Below, one piece after another: positions 1-13,000 of a stretch of 64,000 nucleotides of DNA. The stretch covers positions 2,790,001-2,854,000 of the forward strand of contig JAHQRK010000003.1 of NCBI GenBank assembly GCA_019828595.1. The letters run 5' to 3'. The notes beneath the pieces were generated by a model. That model ran no database searches. It worked only from the letters and a program-made list of their open reading frames with translations, and was not told the origin of the DNA. Each line of letters starts with the position of its first letter. The first letter of the stretch is position 1. Source of the DNA: Aphanomyces cochlioides (Eukaryota > Oomycota > Saprolegniomycetes > Saprolegniales > Verrucalvaceae). The position numbers and the translations under genes were made by a program.

Positions 1-2268
1 TCGAGACGACTCAGTTCGTCTTCACGACGTCCGACAAACTCTTCAGGTCGTTGCATGCGATGCATTTGCCACACACTCAGTTCGCCTAGAATGGTCAAGA
101 GGACCATTGCAAGCTACACGCCATACTCCATGAGGTGTGCTCCACCGCCGTTTGATTACCTGGACGTGGCTTTGAATGCATTTCACAAACGAAGGCTACA
201 GGAGAAACAAGGTCTAGAAAGATAGAGAAAGGATTGAAAACCTGGCTGACAAGGAGGACGACAACTGGAGCTGACGTCGCAGTCTCTGGAGAGTCCAGTG
301 TTGGATGTGACTATGACAACAGGGTGGGCGTCGGGGCGATTTGCTTTCTCGACAGACCTGGACTGGTGCATCACTCAACGACACATTGGCCGGCACTGGC
401 GAGTAGACTTCGAGGCCTGGGATATTTTGGAGGATTTGAATTGTTCGCCGCGTGACTTCGTCCTGGAGACTGAGCGACATTTGATGAATGATTCGTTTTT
501 CGATCTTGGTGGTGTCGGTGGTTGACTGCATCATAACGCGTTGGATCGTCAGCGAGAGCTCCGTTAAGAATTTCAGCGTCTCGTCAGGATCAAGGGCGTC
601 GTCGGTCGTATTGAGAAGGCACTGGACGAGATGAAGCAGAGCACACAGAGAACCAGACACCAGCGCGAGTTTCTACTCTTTCTAGATTCATTCCAAGTTT
701 CATGTCGAGATCTAACCTGCAAGATAGATCGTGCGAGGCATCGGACAGTCGCGTGTGGTGACGCAGTCGCAGCTGTAGCAACCCATGTAAGAAGGTCCTC
801 AAGCAGTTGATTTGGCGGGGTGTAGAGCACCTCAGTCGGCGTTGCATACGCTCGTAAAGCATGCAGACCAAAGTGTGAACACTCTACTCACTAGATTGAC
901 GAATGCAATCCAGTTGCAGTCGCACCTGTAGTTTGAGTCATCACGACCTTCACATGGGTAGCAGTTGTAGCTGTTGATAGGACCAGACGTTGGTCCGTGA
1001 TGGGGTTGAGTATAATCGCAACAGTGTCGTATGCCTTGCCGCCATCGCTTGAGACTAGCACTGTGTAGCTGTGGCAGAGATAGGAAGCGTGCCAGTGAAC
1101 AGAAATCGCAGCAATCGGCACTGGTGGATCAAACATGATGCCCACTTCGACTGTGGCATCTCGTGCCATCGAAGGAGACTTCCAAAATGTAGAGCTTAGC
1201 TCAAGAACTCTACGAAGACGTGTAGCTGTACAACATCAAGATGAAAGTACTGGTTAGCATCATGTTGATCATCGAATTGTGCCGTGGCAAAAGCTTGTGT
1301 TGGAATTAAATGCGTCGTCGGGGCGGAGCTTGGAGGAGCCCAGTCTTGAAAAAGCCGCAGGGCGTCAGGCTTGGACAGAATGAGAGCAATCTACACGCAC
1401 GTTACTGACATGATGCAAACAGAGTGTACCTGTTTGAGTGGTTCGATCGCCTTAAGGCTACGGCTATCGAAAGACTTGATGATGGTTGTCAGTAGGCGAA
1501 TGTAGATCTGCCAATAATGGCGTTATGAGGACGAAATGGCGATGAGATACTTGATGGAGTTGATTTGTGTCTGAAGGTGACGCTAGTTGACGCTTCCGGT
1601 ACACAGGTCCTAGTGAGATGGATGGTGGAATTGGGCATTGCTCAATGCGTTCGAGGACAAATTTGAGCTCACTCTTGGGCAAGCGTACAGCCACCTACGT
1701 GTATGAACATGAGCGATTCGTTCAACCTTGTACAAGTACTGCTTGCAATGGCATGCCTTGTCGTGGGCATCCCGTGACGTGTGGCATACTCAGTTGGAAA
1801 TTGGACACTTTGAGCTGGCGATGGCTCATCGTGACCAGTGTACATGTATTGGTACGAGTAGTGAGCACTTCTCGCGAGCTGGGAAAGACGACACTTGCAC
1901 AGCACGCTTCATCGCATTGGAGAATCGTGTGGTCAATTTCGTCGACTCGTAGTGGAAAATATCTAATTATCTCAGTCAGTCTCTACCTCTCAGTGAGTCT
2001 GAACATACCGAAGAGCTTGTGACACTTCTTTTGCGCTGCAATTCCACATCCGAATGAGCGTTTTTCCTTTGCATCGTCGACATCCTTCTCGAAAAGGTCT
2101 CTGGTTGTTGGTTGCAGCAGAGCACTTGGGGCACTTGGCATGGATCGTCGCGCCGTCAAGAATCGAGTCGGTGTATAATAACTGGTGGGAATCGCAGCCC
2201 GGGAATTCAAGATAGAGGCAATCTCGGCACACGATCGACGCAAACGTGCGGAGCTCCATCGATGTCAT
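1..2268 (-). CDS. Large Cys-rich, discoidin-like multi-exon protein (3' part off window)
   Basis: I read this as one gene on the minus strand, beginning near 2268 (Met-Thr-Ser-Met-Glu-Leu) and running off the left edge. The first exon (to about 2020) has a zinc-binding look: CRDC, then CPKCSA and CRRCKGK pairs. Short GT-AG introns then join exons at about 1950, 1690, 1500 and 1390 in frame. The exon at about 1215-895 has a beta-rich region with ELSSTFWKSPS and VSSDGGKAYDTV, reminiscent of F5/8 type C (discoidin) domains that bind lipids, sugars or proteins. Later exons (about 660-230) are helical. It is divergent from the CIP2A-like gene across a CCAAT-rich spacer. I do not recognise the full protein. 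The exon chain is moderately secure, the discoidin call tentative. Confidence 0.5.
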
Positions 2269-2512
2269 CCCGACGACTGTCGAAAACGAATGGATCTTTG
2301 GAAGAAACTTTTGGAGGACAATGATTGGCCAATAAAAATTGTCTCTAGCCAATCAAAGTGCATTTTTGAAGTAATTTTAACCAATAAATTCAAATTTGAG
2401 TCCACCAATCCAAAGCTAGGAGAGTCCGGATAAGGATTCAGAACTTCAAATTAACCGGAAGCGACATCACCGCGGCCGACCGACCGCGCAGTCGGGCGAT
2501 CCTTTCTAGCGA
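2269..2512. promoter_or_regulatory. Bidirectional CCAAT-rich promoter
   Basis: Between two divergent starts there are CCAAT motifs on both strands: a back-to-back GATTGGCCAAT at 2323-2333, AGCCAATCA at 2347-2355, CCAAT at 2381 and CCAATCC near 2405. A TCCGGATAA motif lies near 2425. This matches the NF-Y (CCAAT-binding) consensus; use as a shared promoter is inferred from position. Confidence 0.5.
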
Positions 2513-5500
2513 ATGAGGAGGTCAGCATCGACGAGAAGTATGGATATATCAAGAAATGAAGCTCTTCAAGTAGCAGAAACATTTGTTCATGCGTTTACTG
2601 ATGTATCCAAACAAAACATGCGGGCGAATGCCCTGTCCGATCTGAAAGCTGCCTGTCGATCGCTCCAATTTGTTGCGCACGTCCAAGCATTGCCTATCTT
2701 TACGTCTGTCCTCGATGCTGTGTGTGCGTGTTGCTTTGATGCTGGCTCGAGTGAGTTGAACGAAGACATTGTGAACCTGGTATATGACATGGTACATGGA
2801 GCGACCATCGGATACCCCACACCGCTACTTGGCAAGGTCTTGTCTGCCCTCGTCCACACGATCAGCCGAGATATTGCCGAAAATTCCAGCTTCGATGGCA
2901 CCTCTTTTCTGCTTCATCTTGAAACTCTTGCTGCCTGCTTGCACAATAACGTCGGTGTTCGACTTTATGTCTCTGAGCAACCAGACAGAAAAGAACTCGT
3001 TCGAACGCTTGCATTGATGCTCAATCGAACTGACGATGCCCACGTTTTGGTTTATTCCATGTCTATTCTAGCACGACTTGTGCTTCACGAGCCTGTGGGC
3101 CGCAAGCTTTTCCAACCCAAGAACGTCGAGCACGCTATTTCCCTTGTGGCAAGCGTTGTGACCAATGTCGAGATGGATCATTCACGAGACACGTATGGCA
3201 TCTCAGTCTTGTAACTCTCAGCTGCCTGTAGATTGCTCGTTCAATTGGCATGCATCGATTTGATTGCAGACTTGGTGTCACAACCTTGGATATTGACTAT
3301 TGTGGAAGGATCGGAGGAGTTTCGTGGCCTTATCACTGACATGATGGCTCGCATCGACATGAATGAAAATGTTGTTCGATTGCAAGTAGCACTGCATTTT
3401 CTCTATGTCGTTGCAACAATTAGCCATCCCATGCGCAAAGAGATGGGAAAATCATTTCCACCTCTCTCCAAGGCATTACAAGTTGTCTTGCATCCTATGC
3501 CGCTGGTAGCCAAGTGTGCAACCAAATTCTTCATTTCCTTTCTTTCAGATGACAGAGCATTAGTCGAAGGTTTGATCAACTCAACATGTCCAGTAATCTC
3601 TGCTTTCCATTGACCACAATCACAGTGTTTGTGTAGACTGTCGATGAAAAGTTGATTGCTCCCTTGCAACCCGTCTTAATTGCGCTATTCAAGACTCTCC
3701 ATGCTGCCATTACATTATTCGTGCGGCAAGATGCACAATTCGATGCATGCATTGACGACTACACTCAAGCAGTTGGAATTTGCCAATTACTAATCCACCT
3801 CAGTGTCGATGCTCGAGTTGCATCTCTGAGTTTACCCTTGGTGAATTTGAGTCAGGTATAGCCGGATTGGAATGAACAACGCTGAAAATGCAATAGATGG
3901 TTGGTCTAGCGCAACGCGAAAGCCAATACTTGAACTCTCTCTCCACTGAGCAGGCGACTCAGTACATTCCTCGATTTTCGTTGGCATTTATGGTAGTACA
4001 TAGCTGATATTACCATGTTTATCTCGAAGAAACTAGACTTTGGTTGGTACTTTGATGCTCCATGATGACGAAGCTGTGGAAGAAGATCAACTGCGTGAAT
4101 TCAATCAAGTTCTTCAGCAGCCTGATGTTGCGGAAATACTCAGTCGCGGTCTGAGCCAAAGTGAAGACAAGCAGTGGACTTTGGACGTGATGATATTCTT
4201 GAGGCGGTTCCTCTCACAGGCTACACCAGTCTTTCATGAACGTGTGAGTTTGTTCACGTTGGCAGATGCTCTCTTCTCAACAAACCATGTAAGTTTCTCC
4301 ATTTGCTGCTTAACTCATGAGACTATAGAAATCCCAAGAAGTGGTCGCGATCTGGCGATCTCGACTTTCACAAAGCGAGACTGCTCTGCACATGGCTCAT
4401 AAACAAATCGAACACTTGAAGGCTGAGATCGAGCTGGTCAAGGCAAATGCAGATGACGAACGCCTCCAGTGCCACACAGAGCATGCACGGCTTCAGAAGG
4501 AATTAGATTTACAGAGGTCGGCACACGAACATGTCGTCGAAGCATTGACGGCTAAGTTTGAGAGCCAAATGACCCACATGAAAGCCAAATGCGACGAGGT
4601 GATGGGTCAGCTCCGTGAAAAGGTGTGTGTATCCACCAATTTGTGGTTTGAATCCTGATGACATCGATAGTCACAAGCGTTCGAAAAGAAACAACGACAA
4701 CTCCAAGAAAGTCGAGTCCAGCGATGCACACTTGAAGAAGAAAGCAATGGACTCAAGCGTAAACTAATCGTTCTGGAAATGCGCATCGATGAAGTTGCTC
4801 AAGCTCAAGTTTCAACGCGAGGCCAAGTCGATCACTTGTACGATGATGATGATTGCTATTAAATCGAATGAATGCATAGGCAACGGGAGAAGCAGCGTGT
4901 TCAAGCTGAATTGGAAGCTCTATCAGAAGCATACGCTTCGCAGAGTGGGGACTTGTTGGTTGCCCAAGAAACGTGTCAGGTATGGAAAAAATCTCGCTGT
5001 GTTATCACATGAGCATGGTAGAAACTCAAAGTGACAGTCAGCCTACAAGAAGAAAAGCACGAAACTCTATACAAGCAGTTGGTAATGCTCTCGAAAGCGC
5101 ATCAGATGCAGAGCGAAGAGTTCAATCGAACAACTGAGGTATGTCCCATCTGAAGTATCAGCGTGATCGCTGTATAATCGCTTACACAGGAGCGCGACCA
5201 ACTCGTTCGCGAAATCCGACAAGCTCGAGCAACAGTTGACAATCTAAATGCCCAAGCAGAGTCGGTTCATCTTAGTAACCATGGATTTGACGAACTGTTT
5301 CTAGTGAACAAGCAATGCGAATACAAACGCATAAAGAACATCTTGCCGAGCTCGAAAAAGGGCTTGCTCAGACGGAGCACATGCTCCACGATGAAAAGGC
5401 GAGGTGTCGGGGTTTGCAAAGTGAACTAGAATCGCTGAGGCATCACCACGTCAAGCTTCAGGTAATTTTCAAAGTTGCATTGATAACTTCAACATGTGCA

Positions 5501-5799
5501 GAACGAAACGTTGGCAAAAGACGGGCGAATGTTAGATCTCCAGCGGCTTTATGAAGCGAATGAGAAGAACCTAAGCCAGCGAGACGATGATATTCGACGA
5601 CTGGTACTTTTGGCTGCTTCTACTATGCCCATTCATACTCATGTAGAGAACCGAGTTGAAGAAATACGCCAAGATTCAAGCCATGATCCACCAGTTGAGC
5701 GATGGTGCAGCTGTCAGCACACTCTCTCAGACCGTGGCTGGTGGAGAGTCTCAAGCTTCTCCTCGCGGCTTCGTTCCCGAGACACAGTACAGTCAGTAA
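2513..5799 (+). CDS. CIP2A-like armadillo plus coiled-coil protein
   Basis: This is a multi-exon gene. The N-terminal half (about 450 residues) is all-helical, with repeated leucine-rich helices that look like armadillo/HEAT repeats (for example LLGKVLSALVHTISRDI and HVLVYSMSILARLVLHEP). The C-terminal half, from about 4350, is a long charged coiled coil. That order is the layout of CIP2A-type proteins, PP2A-associated scaffolds in animals. Exon joins are clean and short, for example an intron of about 39 nt before 3233 that joins SRDT to LLVQLAC, and others at 3593-3636, 3856-3896 and 3991-4033. The last exon ends VPETQYSQ then TAA at 5797. Start Met at 2513; an in-frame Met at 2540 is an alternative. 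The family call rests on architecture only; a generic ARM/coiled-coil protein remains possible. Confidence 0.5.
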
Positions 5800-5875
5800 G
5801 CCATCGGCTCCTTATTTAGACTTTGACATCTTGCAACATGACCTTTCTCTCTTGACGAGGAACAAATGATTTACA

Positions 5876-5920
5876 TTGATTGGTCAAAAATAAAAAATTC
5901 TGATTGGTTGCCTGGCCAAT
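5876..5920. promoter_or_regulatory. CCAAT-box cluster upstream of membrane protein gene
   Basis: Three CCAAT motifs lie within 45 bp just upstream of the start at 5950: TTGATTGGTC at about 5877, TGATTGGTTG at 5901 and GGCCAATGA at about 5914. Placement 35-75 bp before the ATG fits a core promoter element. Confidence 0.45.
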
Positions 5921-5949
5921 GAATAGAAAAGTTCCCCCACAGAATCGAA

Positions 5950-6801
5950 ATGATCGTCCAGCTTGTCAAGGCGATTCTTTGGGGCGGACTCTCCGCCGCA
6001 TACGTCCGTTCAACAACGTCATGGAATATTGCTATAGCTTTTATTTCGGACTTGACAGGTGTCCCTGGAAACGCACTAAGTGAAATCCAAGGCGGCTTTG
6101 CGGTTCGTCTCCTTCTTACGCTTTTTGCTCTCACATTGGGTATCGGCCGCGTCTCGACGACGTACTTGGTTCCGATCTCACTCCTTATTGGTGTCAATTC
6201 CATTGCGCTATACTCAATCTACAACGAACAAACGTATGATGTCTTGCCGTGGGATTTGCCCCTTCAAATGGTATTCTTTGACATCATGGCGGCTGTCAGC
6301 TACTCCCTGCTCCTTGCGATTGCCTTTTTTGCACCTCCTCCATTGACGGAACGTCAAAAGTACCGCGCTCAATTGATAGCGTTCTATGAAGAGTACAACC
6401 CAGCCAAGATCCCAGACGTTGACAACATACTTCGTCGGTATCGCTTGCACGAAGAAGTGCTTTTCACACGCTTGAAGAAAAAATACATCGATACCGATCC
6501 GACCGAGACCGTTGAAGACGATGAAAGCGACGAGGATGACTCTGCAGTGACGAAGTCACGTCCTTCTCAAAAGAATCGCCCTCCTCAGGTGAACACTCCA
6601 GTTCAACACGCATTCGAAGATGAAGAAGAACAAAAGGACGAAGCGCCATTAGAACGTGAAGGAACTCCACCTCGTTCGAACAATGGTCACTCTGAACGAG
6701 CAGACTTGAAGCCCAAAGTTCACGTCGCAGTTGAAGAAGTTCAAGCAGCCCAACGAGAGCGCGTCGAACAACGCATTCGCCAAATGGGAAGAAAGAAATA
6801 A
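5950..6801 (+). CDS. Multi-pass membrane protein with acidic cytosolic tail
   Basis: Single-exon ORF of 283 residues. Three or four hydrophobic segments fall within residues about 1-135 (around 5-30, 52-70, 75-95 and 105-130). They are followed by a conserved-looking amphipathic stretch with FYEEYNPAKIPDVDNILRRY and HEEVLFTRLKKKY, then a long disordered tail rich in Asp, Glu, Pro and Ser. The tail ends in a basic MGRKK. Enzymatic motifs are absent. The layout suggests an organelle membrane protein with a cytosolic helical hairpin, but I do not recognise the family. It lies in tandem between the CIP2A-like gene and SEN1, with a CCAAT cluster immediately upstream. Confidence 0.75.
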   Translation: MIVQLVKAILWGGLSAAYVRSTTSWNIAIAFISDLTGVPGNALSEIQGGFAVRLLLTLFALTLGIGRVSTTYLVPISLLIGVNSIALYSIYNEQTYDVLPWDLPLQMVFFDIMAAVSYSLLLAIAFFAPPPLTERQKYRAQLIAFYEEYNPAKIPDVDNILRRYRLHEEVLFTRLKKKYIDTDPTETVEDDESDEDDSAVTKSRPSQKNRPPQVNTPVQHAFEDEEEQKDEAPLEREGTPPRSNNGHSERADLKPKVHVAVEEVQAAQRERVEQRIRQMGRKK

Positions 6802-6943
6802 CTCCCCAAATAAAGAGACTCTTCTACCACTTCTTCTTATGTTCAAGCGCATGTATGTTACCGTTCCATGTCTTGTCATCCTCCTGTCCTGTCCAAAGAC
6901 TGTCAAAGCTGAAGTGACCGTTTGCGCGCGAATAGTTGATCGA

Positions 6944-6966
6944 CCGGTTAAAATTATCCGGATATT
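6944..6966. promoter_or_regulatory. ATCCGGAT motif upstream of SEN1 helicase
   Basis: A CCGGTTAAAATTATCCGGAT element lies about 70-85 bp before the helicase start. The same palindromic core (TTATCCGGATAA) recurs near several other starts in the window. Confidence 0.4.
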
Positions 6967-7031
6967 TGAGGAAATGCGCTTCATTTCCGAAAACGCGCAA
7001 GATTTGGTATTGTTGGGGACAAGGAAAGGAG

Positions 7032-10000
7032 ATGGACGAGTATGAGGATGATGTGTACATTGCAGACGATACTGAGTATGAAAACGAAGTCGTTGCCGGC
7101 GAATTGGCGGACGAAGTATTGCAGGTCGTGGATCACAAGAATGCCCTCGAGCTGTACAACAAAGTTGGGTCGTTCTTGTTCAAACTAAGGAATGAGTCCA
7201 AAGCAAAATCAACGCATTGGTGGTGTCGATATCGTTATCCAGAGCTAAGTCGCTTCATGCTCCGTGTTGTGGCTAAAAAGAAAGACAGTGATTCAGTGAA
7301 ATCATGGCTTGAAGAGAGTCATCAACAGTTAGGATTATGCACTGATTGGTACGGCAACATGATTTGTTATGGTGCGTAATTCTTCTCACGTAGCATGAAA
7401 GGATACCAGAATGCGTTAGCACTACTCGCAGAAGAGCTCGCCAGTGAAAATGGAACTGACGCAGCACGAGAAGCCATGAATGTTTTAACCGAGATTGACA
7501 TGGCGCGATTCAAAGTGATTTGGAATACTGTGTCCATAAACGGGCAAAAGTCAAGCGAACGTCGGGCTCAAGTTACGATGGCATTGTATGAACTATTTTC
7601 TTCCCCGAGAATGCTGCGCGATAACCGTTTCATCAAACCCTTGCATAAAGTACAGCCTCCATTCACTAAATGGCCTTTCACTTGTGCATAGTGGATTGTT
7701 GAGACACCTGGAGATGCAAACGAATTATTTGATCTATCTACGTTGTGTCATTTGCCAGGTTTCTTCTTGCTTTCAATTTGCCCTGACTCGACATTGAGGT
7801 AAACTGACATAGCCCATTCGTTTTAACTGTGACTGATGTATGTTTATGAAGATCATGGAGTTCTCAATGCTTGACAAAGCAAAAGATTAAGTTGAGTAAA
7901 GAGATAACGGAATACATGGAGGAGTTGATGTACGTCTTGGAAAATGATGCTTACAATACTCCGTGGACTTCAATTGAAGTGCCATCAACCAAACACTTCG
8001 ACTTGGTAAATGTTTTCTCTTTTCCTGTCTAATTTTCTTTCCCAGTTCGTTACTCCAGGCCAATGTACTAAGTCTCCGACACCACAAGTTTTATGGGCTG
8101 GTTTGGACACACTTTTTCAGGTAGACTAAACCTTGTAAAGTGTACTAATTTTCCAGGCACTGGACGGTTCCAATGCTGAAAAACTACTCCGTCGATTTGA
8201 CAACTTGTCAGATTTGGTATTCTCGTGTCTACAAGAGGCTTCTCCTCTTCAACTTCAAAAACTTCCAATACAAGGGTTACTTGTGGTGACAAGATGCTAT
8301 AAACTACTATTCTCGACCCTGAAGAATCGATTTTGGGATTTCACAGCCTACGATGCCGGAACTATATTGGAAATGATTCTTCGTCATTGCCAAGACAAAA
8401 CCTGGAGGGAATTTATTGTGATTGGATTTCTCGAAATTTTGCCTTCATTTTTGCAATCTCTGCGACCAATGCTTGAGGACGAACCAAATAATGAAGCAGC
8501 TCAAACTTATTTTGATATGCGAAAACAAGTTTTTGCCTTCCTTCTGAAGAGCAATCAAGTCTATACCGATCATGCAGTCTTGTATCCGGCAGCTGTGAAA
8601 GTGCTTTACACTATTGTACGAGAAGCCTATGACCTTAGAACTGAACCTATGAAAGTGTCGAACACTGCAAAGGATGGTGATTTACCAGAAAACCATATCG
8701 TTGACATTGTAACTACCAAACAAAGTTATTGGTGGCCATACCCGATACCTACACCAGATGATGCAAGAAACTCGTCTTGTTTTGCCTCTGAGTGGATGGA
8801 GCATCTGTTCGACACAATTAAAGAATCCACGGTGATGCCACTAGTTGATGCTGCTGCCTCCACTATTTCTTTGGTTCTTCAAAAGCATATGTACTTGATT
8901 CGAGATACCTTAATTGGAGGTGAAGATCATGGCATGCTCAAGACTACTTGGCTCTTGGATAATCTTTGCTCATGGAAAGATGTCGAGAAAATTCCTTTAG
9001 CAGTTCATGCTGCGCTCATCGAATGCGTTGGCATCACTGCACAGTTGAGCCACATAGTTCCCGATTCCAAACATTTACTAGCGTATTTAGACCGATTGGT
9101 CCCGTACGTCTCTTTGCTCACTTTTGAAGTCACCGAAAAGGGCCTATTCAACTTATTGAGATTCCCTGTCATTGTTCAACACATGACTCTGTGCCTTATT
9201 TCCTCAAATACAACAATCAAGAACTGCATAAAACGGTAAGGAAATATGGGGACTTTCTCTGACTCAGATGATTGAGTAGTTTGATCGTGAATGGAGGCAT
9301 AGACTCCAGAACTCAGGGAAACGGTAATGCAACTGAGCTAAACGTCCCTTACCAAGCATTGGTTGACGCAAATATCCCTTCTTTTTGTCGTGGAATGTCA
9401 TCGATAATTTTGCACATGCGCAGCTTAGGCCAACAGGAACGAGTTCTGAAAGAACTTCTCATTTATTGGACTTATGTGTTTGAGGGGCTTCCTGACAAAA
9501 TCTTTGCCGCAGTTTCGACGTACGATGAGAAGCAAAAATCAAACTTACCTCTCACTCGGTTTCCACGTCTTTTAAATGATTATTTTTGTCGGATCCTTCA
9601 AGATACCAGTCTGGAAGAAAGTTGTGGTGTTCGGGTGCTCAGATTTGCTAGGCTATTGTGGCGCTTCTGGTGGATGTTTCAGTCAAAGAAGCATAAAAGC
9701 ACCCAATACTCAGGAAATCGTATACTATTGGTATTGCTGAAGCATACATTTTTGCATCCCAGTCCAGCAATACAACGTCGCGTTGTGGATTTATCATCTT
9801 TCATTATCGGAGAGTTGAATCACGCGCGTGATTTTGAATCCTTCCATTTGGACGCATCATTTGAGCATGAGCTGAATAAAATAACCAAAGATTGGTGGCG
9901 AACTCGAGATCGCACGACATCTATCGACGTCGAGAGTCCGTGGAACGCTCAAGAAGCCATAGGTACCATGCGATTTTCTTCTTATACTTGATTGAATTTA

Positions 10001-13000
10001 GATAAGCTTTGCACCTCCATCGAAAACTTGTCCTCTAAAATTGAGGCTCGTCGATCATCATCGCGAAATGAAGTGGTCAATCGTTGGATTGAATCTTCTC
10101 CGTACTCTGAAAAAGTCCATCGAAAGGGACAGTATGACCAGTCTTCTCTTTTTGGCTGGGTTCAACCGAAGGCATCAAAAGAAGATCGAGAGCGGGCACG
10201 ACACCAAGCTGCTGAATCTGTTTTGGAGAATATTGGAAGAGACAAGCCAGCATGGTTGAGGAGAACGACAACAAAACATTTAACGACCAAAATGACATCC
10301 GAGACTGTGGTAAATGCACCAAGTCAACACGATAAGTTTTATGACGAAGTGGACTTCAAGAAGATCATAAAACAACGAGAGTTACTGGCAGCAAAAAAAG
10401 CAGCCCAAGCTCGTGAAGAGAAGACCGAGGCTCAAAATGACGTCATTAGCACCACACCATCCCTCCCAAGATCCCTTACAAACGACACTTCGGTGGCAGC
10501 ACGCTCTAAAGCAACGTCAAACTTGCCTGTTAGAGAGGAGAAACAGGACAAAAAAGTTGAAGAGCCCAAATTATTACCGATAGTTCGCCAAATTCGAGGC
10601 ATGCGAAAACCAAGTCCTCCTACATCTCTGACTCCATTCTTTCGACTACTGTTACTCGCGACTGCATCTTTGCCCGAAGGAGATGAAAATACTAAATTGG
10701 AGAAGCCTGTGGTAGATTTTGAATCAAGTGCTGAATATTTTAACACTTTTGCGCCACTTTTGCTGGAAGAGTGCAAGAGCGACATTGTGGAAGCGTAAGA
10801 ATCGATGTTTCTGCGTAAATTTATTTTCTTGTAGATGGAAAAATGTGGGTGCTATACAAAACACTCGCCTTCAATTTCAATCTGAACAATCTCGTGACAA
10901 CATGAGAACTCTCACGCTGTCCTTCACCTCAAGACAAACCATTCATTTTAGAAACCACGACGTGCTGTACATTCGTGGCTTGAATGTAATATTCCATTAA
11001 ATACGTAGTTTTCTGACCAAATCACTGCGTAGACTACGGAGGCATTTACCGGAGTTTATGTTCAACACGAGAAAAAGGATAAATTGAAGCTCAAATCCTC
11101 TGACAAGAATAAAGAGATTATGGTCTATATTCTGGGAAGCGAGGAAATGACACAAGAATTGATTCTCAACCCGCTGGATGAGTTCAATGTAAAAGTCCTC
11201 GGAAATCTGACAACTTCTTGCCGTGAATATGTGGCACTAACGTCGCTAGATTGTTTCCCTACCCATCTAAGATCTGTAGTTCTATCACCTGCTACATGTA
11301 AATCTCACCAAAGTACACTTGGGGCAATGATTATTGATTTCGATAAATGCAAAGAATCACCGGTATTTTCCCTTCGATAATCCTATGATATTTTCCAGGG
11401 AGAGTCTGCAAATGCAACACTGAAGAAGCACTTGAGAAAGCTTGACACGATGAGCATTACCCTGGAAGATCTTCGGGTATGGGATACACCGTTTGACGTA
11501 TTTATTCTTTTGCGTCTAGCTAACTAATATTGGAGTTGCAGTTCGAAAGCTGAGCAAATACAAAGAAGATCCAATGGTAGCAGATTTGGCAAATAGCCTT
11601 TATCAAAAATGGAAAAAAACAGCTGATCGTGTCAAAGTGGACGATTCAACTGTTGCTCCACAATATGTACCTCAACCGCTTTGGGACGTTCTTCGCAACA
11701 TGTACAATCAATCTCAATTACAATCTATCCATTCGGCATTGGGCAATTATGATACTGGAGTGAGTTTACTACAAGGTCCACCTGGTACAGGAAAAACAAA
11801 GACCATTTTGGGTAGGTACCTCAAGTACAGTTGAATATTTTGACGGGAATATTGTTCTCAGGTCTGGTGAGTGGCTTATTGACTATTCAACTACCCGCAG
11901 CACCAAAGGTTGTTATCAAGAAACCCGCAGTCGTCAACTTTAATGTGCTCAATGATTCTGTGTCCCGAACTAGCATTCAACGAATTAAAAACCAGTCACT
12001 CAGTCGTCAACGACTGAATGGTGTCATTTCGGGAAACTCTTCTCGTATGGGTTTGGTTCATCGCGTGAATGTTGCTACACCAAAAGTACTTCAAGATAAG
12101 CCACACACGAATCATATTTTGATTTGCGCTCCGTCCAACGGTGCAGTAGACGAGCTCATTTCTCGATTGCGAAATGACGGAATCATTGGACCAACTGGAG
12201 AAAAAACTGAGGTGGTACCACCGGCTCTGCAACGTGCAACAATTGGGTCTACAGAGCAGAAAATGCCCACCGTAAACCAAATTTCCATCATCCGGTTGGG
12301 ATCGACTGCTGACGATGCCCCTGATTGCGTCAAGCAAGTATGCTTAAAATGTACGTCCAAGATTTCGAAAAGATTTCACATACCGAGATGTAGCTGCTGT
12401 GAGGAGAAACATAGAAATTCATCCCAAATTTCAAGCTTGGAAAGGGCTTGAAGTGCGTGAAAACCAGCTACGCGATCGCATTCGAGCATTTCACGCACAA
12501 AAAGACCCCGATAAAAAGAAGGATAAAAGAGAGATGACAAATTGGCATCGTGAGCTCAGTGAGGTTCAAGGCAAAAAGCGGCGTCTCCAAGAAGAAGTGC
12601 AAACTTTGGAGGAACACATTACTACTTCACTTCTTACACAAGCCAACATTATTGCATGTACCTTGTCAAAATGTGGGTCCGGTGATCTCAACAGTATTTC
12701 TCGAGGGTAGTGATTAATCGTTGCGTTGTTATCTAACTCCATGTCGATGTGTTCAGTTTTGATGCCGTCATTATTGATGAAGCAGCCCAAGCAGTCGAAG
12801 TCAGCACGTTGATACCATTTCGAGAACGTGTGGCACGCGTGATTCTAGTCGGTGATCCAAAACAACTTCCCGCCACTGTAAAGAGTGTACGAGCACAAGA
12901 ATTTTTGTACAACCGATCTCTATTCGAGCGCTTGGCAGAAGGAGGTGTCCCTCGATCGATACTAAGGGTTGCTTTTAGCCTCAGGTTTATCTCATGATAC

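Noticed and set aside
1618..2022. Plus-strand ORF of 134 residues
   Set aside because: Antisense to spliced minus-strand exons that join in frame with good GT-AG sites.
12399..12710. Separate coiled-coil gene
   Set aside because: Charged helical insert between helicase motifs of SEN1; exons join in frame on both sides.
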